DNA of 5,503 nt from Alphaproteobacteria bacterium. GTDB taxonomy: Bacteria > Pseudomonadota > Alphaproteobacteria > GCA-2731375. A program made the position numbers and the translations under genes. This document shows positions 5,273 through 5,503 of the stretch, one piece after another. The stretch covers positions 1 through 5,503 of the forward strand of contig JASLMY010000290.1 in NCBI GenBank assembly GCA_030746295.1. Reading direction: 5' to 3'. The notes under the pieces are model-generated. The model did no database searches and had not been told where the DNA came from. It saw only the letters and a program-made list of their open reading frames with translations. Position 1 is the stretch's first letter; each line of letters opens with the position of its first letter.

Positions 5273-5503
5273 TCAGGCGCCTGGCTTTTCGATGAACTCG
5301 ATGGTGACGCCGTCCGGATCGCGCAGGTAGACGACCCGGTTGCCGGCGTTCGGCCCCTTGTCGATGGTATAGGGGCTGCCGATCGGCTTGACCTGGTGGC
5401 GGGCCGCCGCGGCCAAGGCCGCGTCGAGATCGTCGACGTCGAAGGCCATGTGGGCGAAGCCGACGTCGCAGGGGCGCGAGCTGACCCGGCCCCGGTCGTC
5501 CGG
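5273..5503 (-). CDS. VOC/glyoxalase-fold protein (C-terminal part)
   Basis: Seventy-six codons and a TGA (5273-5275) are visible; the start lies beyond the right edge. The translation contains VGFAHMAFDVDDLDAAL followed, after about 25 residues, by NRVVYLRDPDGVTIEFIE. This is the signature of the last beta-alpha-beta-beta-beta module of the vicinal oxygen chelate superfamily (glyoxalase I, extradiol dioxygenases, fosfomycin-resistance proteins). H18 and E69 of the visible part fall at the usual metal-ligand positions, so a divalent-metal active site is probably intact. The short conserved 'RDPDG..IE' ending favours a glyoxalase-like or isomerase-type member. Which reaction it catalyses cannot be said. 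It is the first visible gene of the minus-strand run, so the promoter for that run should lie outside the window. Confidence 0.9.
   Translation of the reverse strand, partial: PDDRGRVSSRPCDVGFAHMAFDVDDLDAALAAAARHQVKPIGSPYTIDKGPNAGNRVVYLRDPDGVTIEFIEKPGA

Noticed and set aside
4482..5330. Plus-strand open frame of about 282 codons opposite the nitroreductase gene.
   Set aside because: Antisense shadow; the minus strand gives a complete nitroreductase with a strong ribosome binding site.

Overview
The window comes from a GC-rich chromosome with strong GC bias at third codon positions, long open antisense frames and GGAGG-type ribosome binding sites. Together with a branched-chain-type (LivK/LivH) ABC importer, this fits a high-GC proteobacterium, most likely an alphaproteobacterium (Rhodospirillales- or Bradyrhizobium-like). 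That placement is inferred from style, not from a marker gene. No rRNA, tRNA, CRISPR, insertion sequence or phage gene was seen.

Layout. Positions 1-1343 (minus strand) hold the start of a high-affinity ABC importer: a secreted substrate-binding protein (159-1343), a short gap with a GC-rich hairpin (111-135), then the first 24 codons of a LivH-like inner-membrane permease that runs off the left edge. Positions 1344-1535 are a divergent intergenic region. It carries a plausible sigma70-type promoter for the importer and a perfect 18-bp palindrome between that promoter and the ribosome binding site. Positions 1536-2324 (plus strand) encode a classical short-chain dehydrogenase/reductase (SDR). 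Positions 2321-5503 are a four-gene minus-strand run, in transcription order: the C-terminal part of a VOC/glyoxalase-fold protein (entering from the right edge), a nitroreductase-family flavoprotein, a 12-segment major facilitator (MFS) transporter of drug:H+ antiporter type, and an extended SDR (NAD(P)-dependent epimerase/dehydratase) whose C-terminal half resembles the short-chain L-threonine 3-dehydrogenase branch. The minus-strand run and the plus-strand SDR converge so tightly that their stop codons overlap in the four bases TTAG.

How the parts may work together. The importer brings in a small organic solute. Binding proteins of this look serve branched-chain amino acids, amides and aromatic acids. 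The two SDRs, the flavin reductase and the VOC protein are redox or ring-modifying enzymes, and the MFS protein could export a product or toxic intermediate. This reads as a small-molecule catabolism or detoxification neighbourhood, but no single pathway can be named from the sequence. All genes look intact apart from the two cut by the window edges. I see nothing that clearly amounts to a previously undescribed system; the most notable points are the palindrome in the importer leader, the overlapping convergent stops, and the mixed signatures of the 2321-3268 enzyme.
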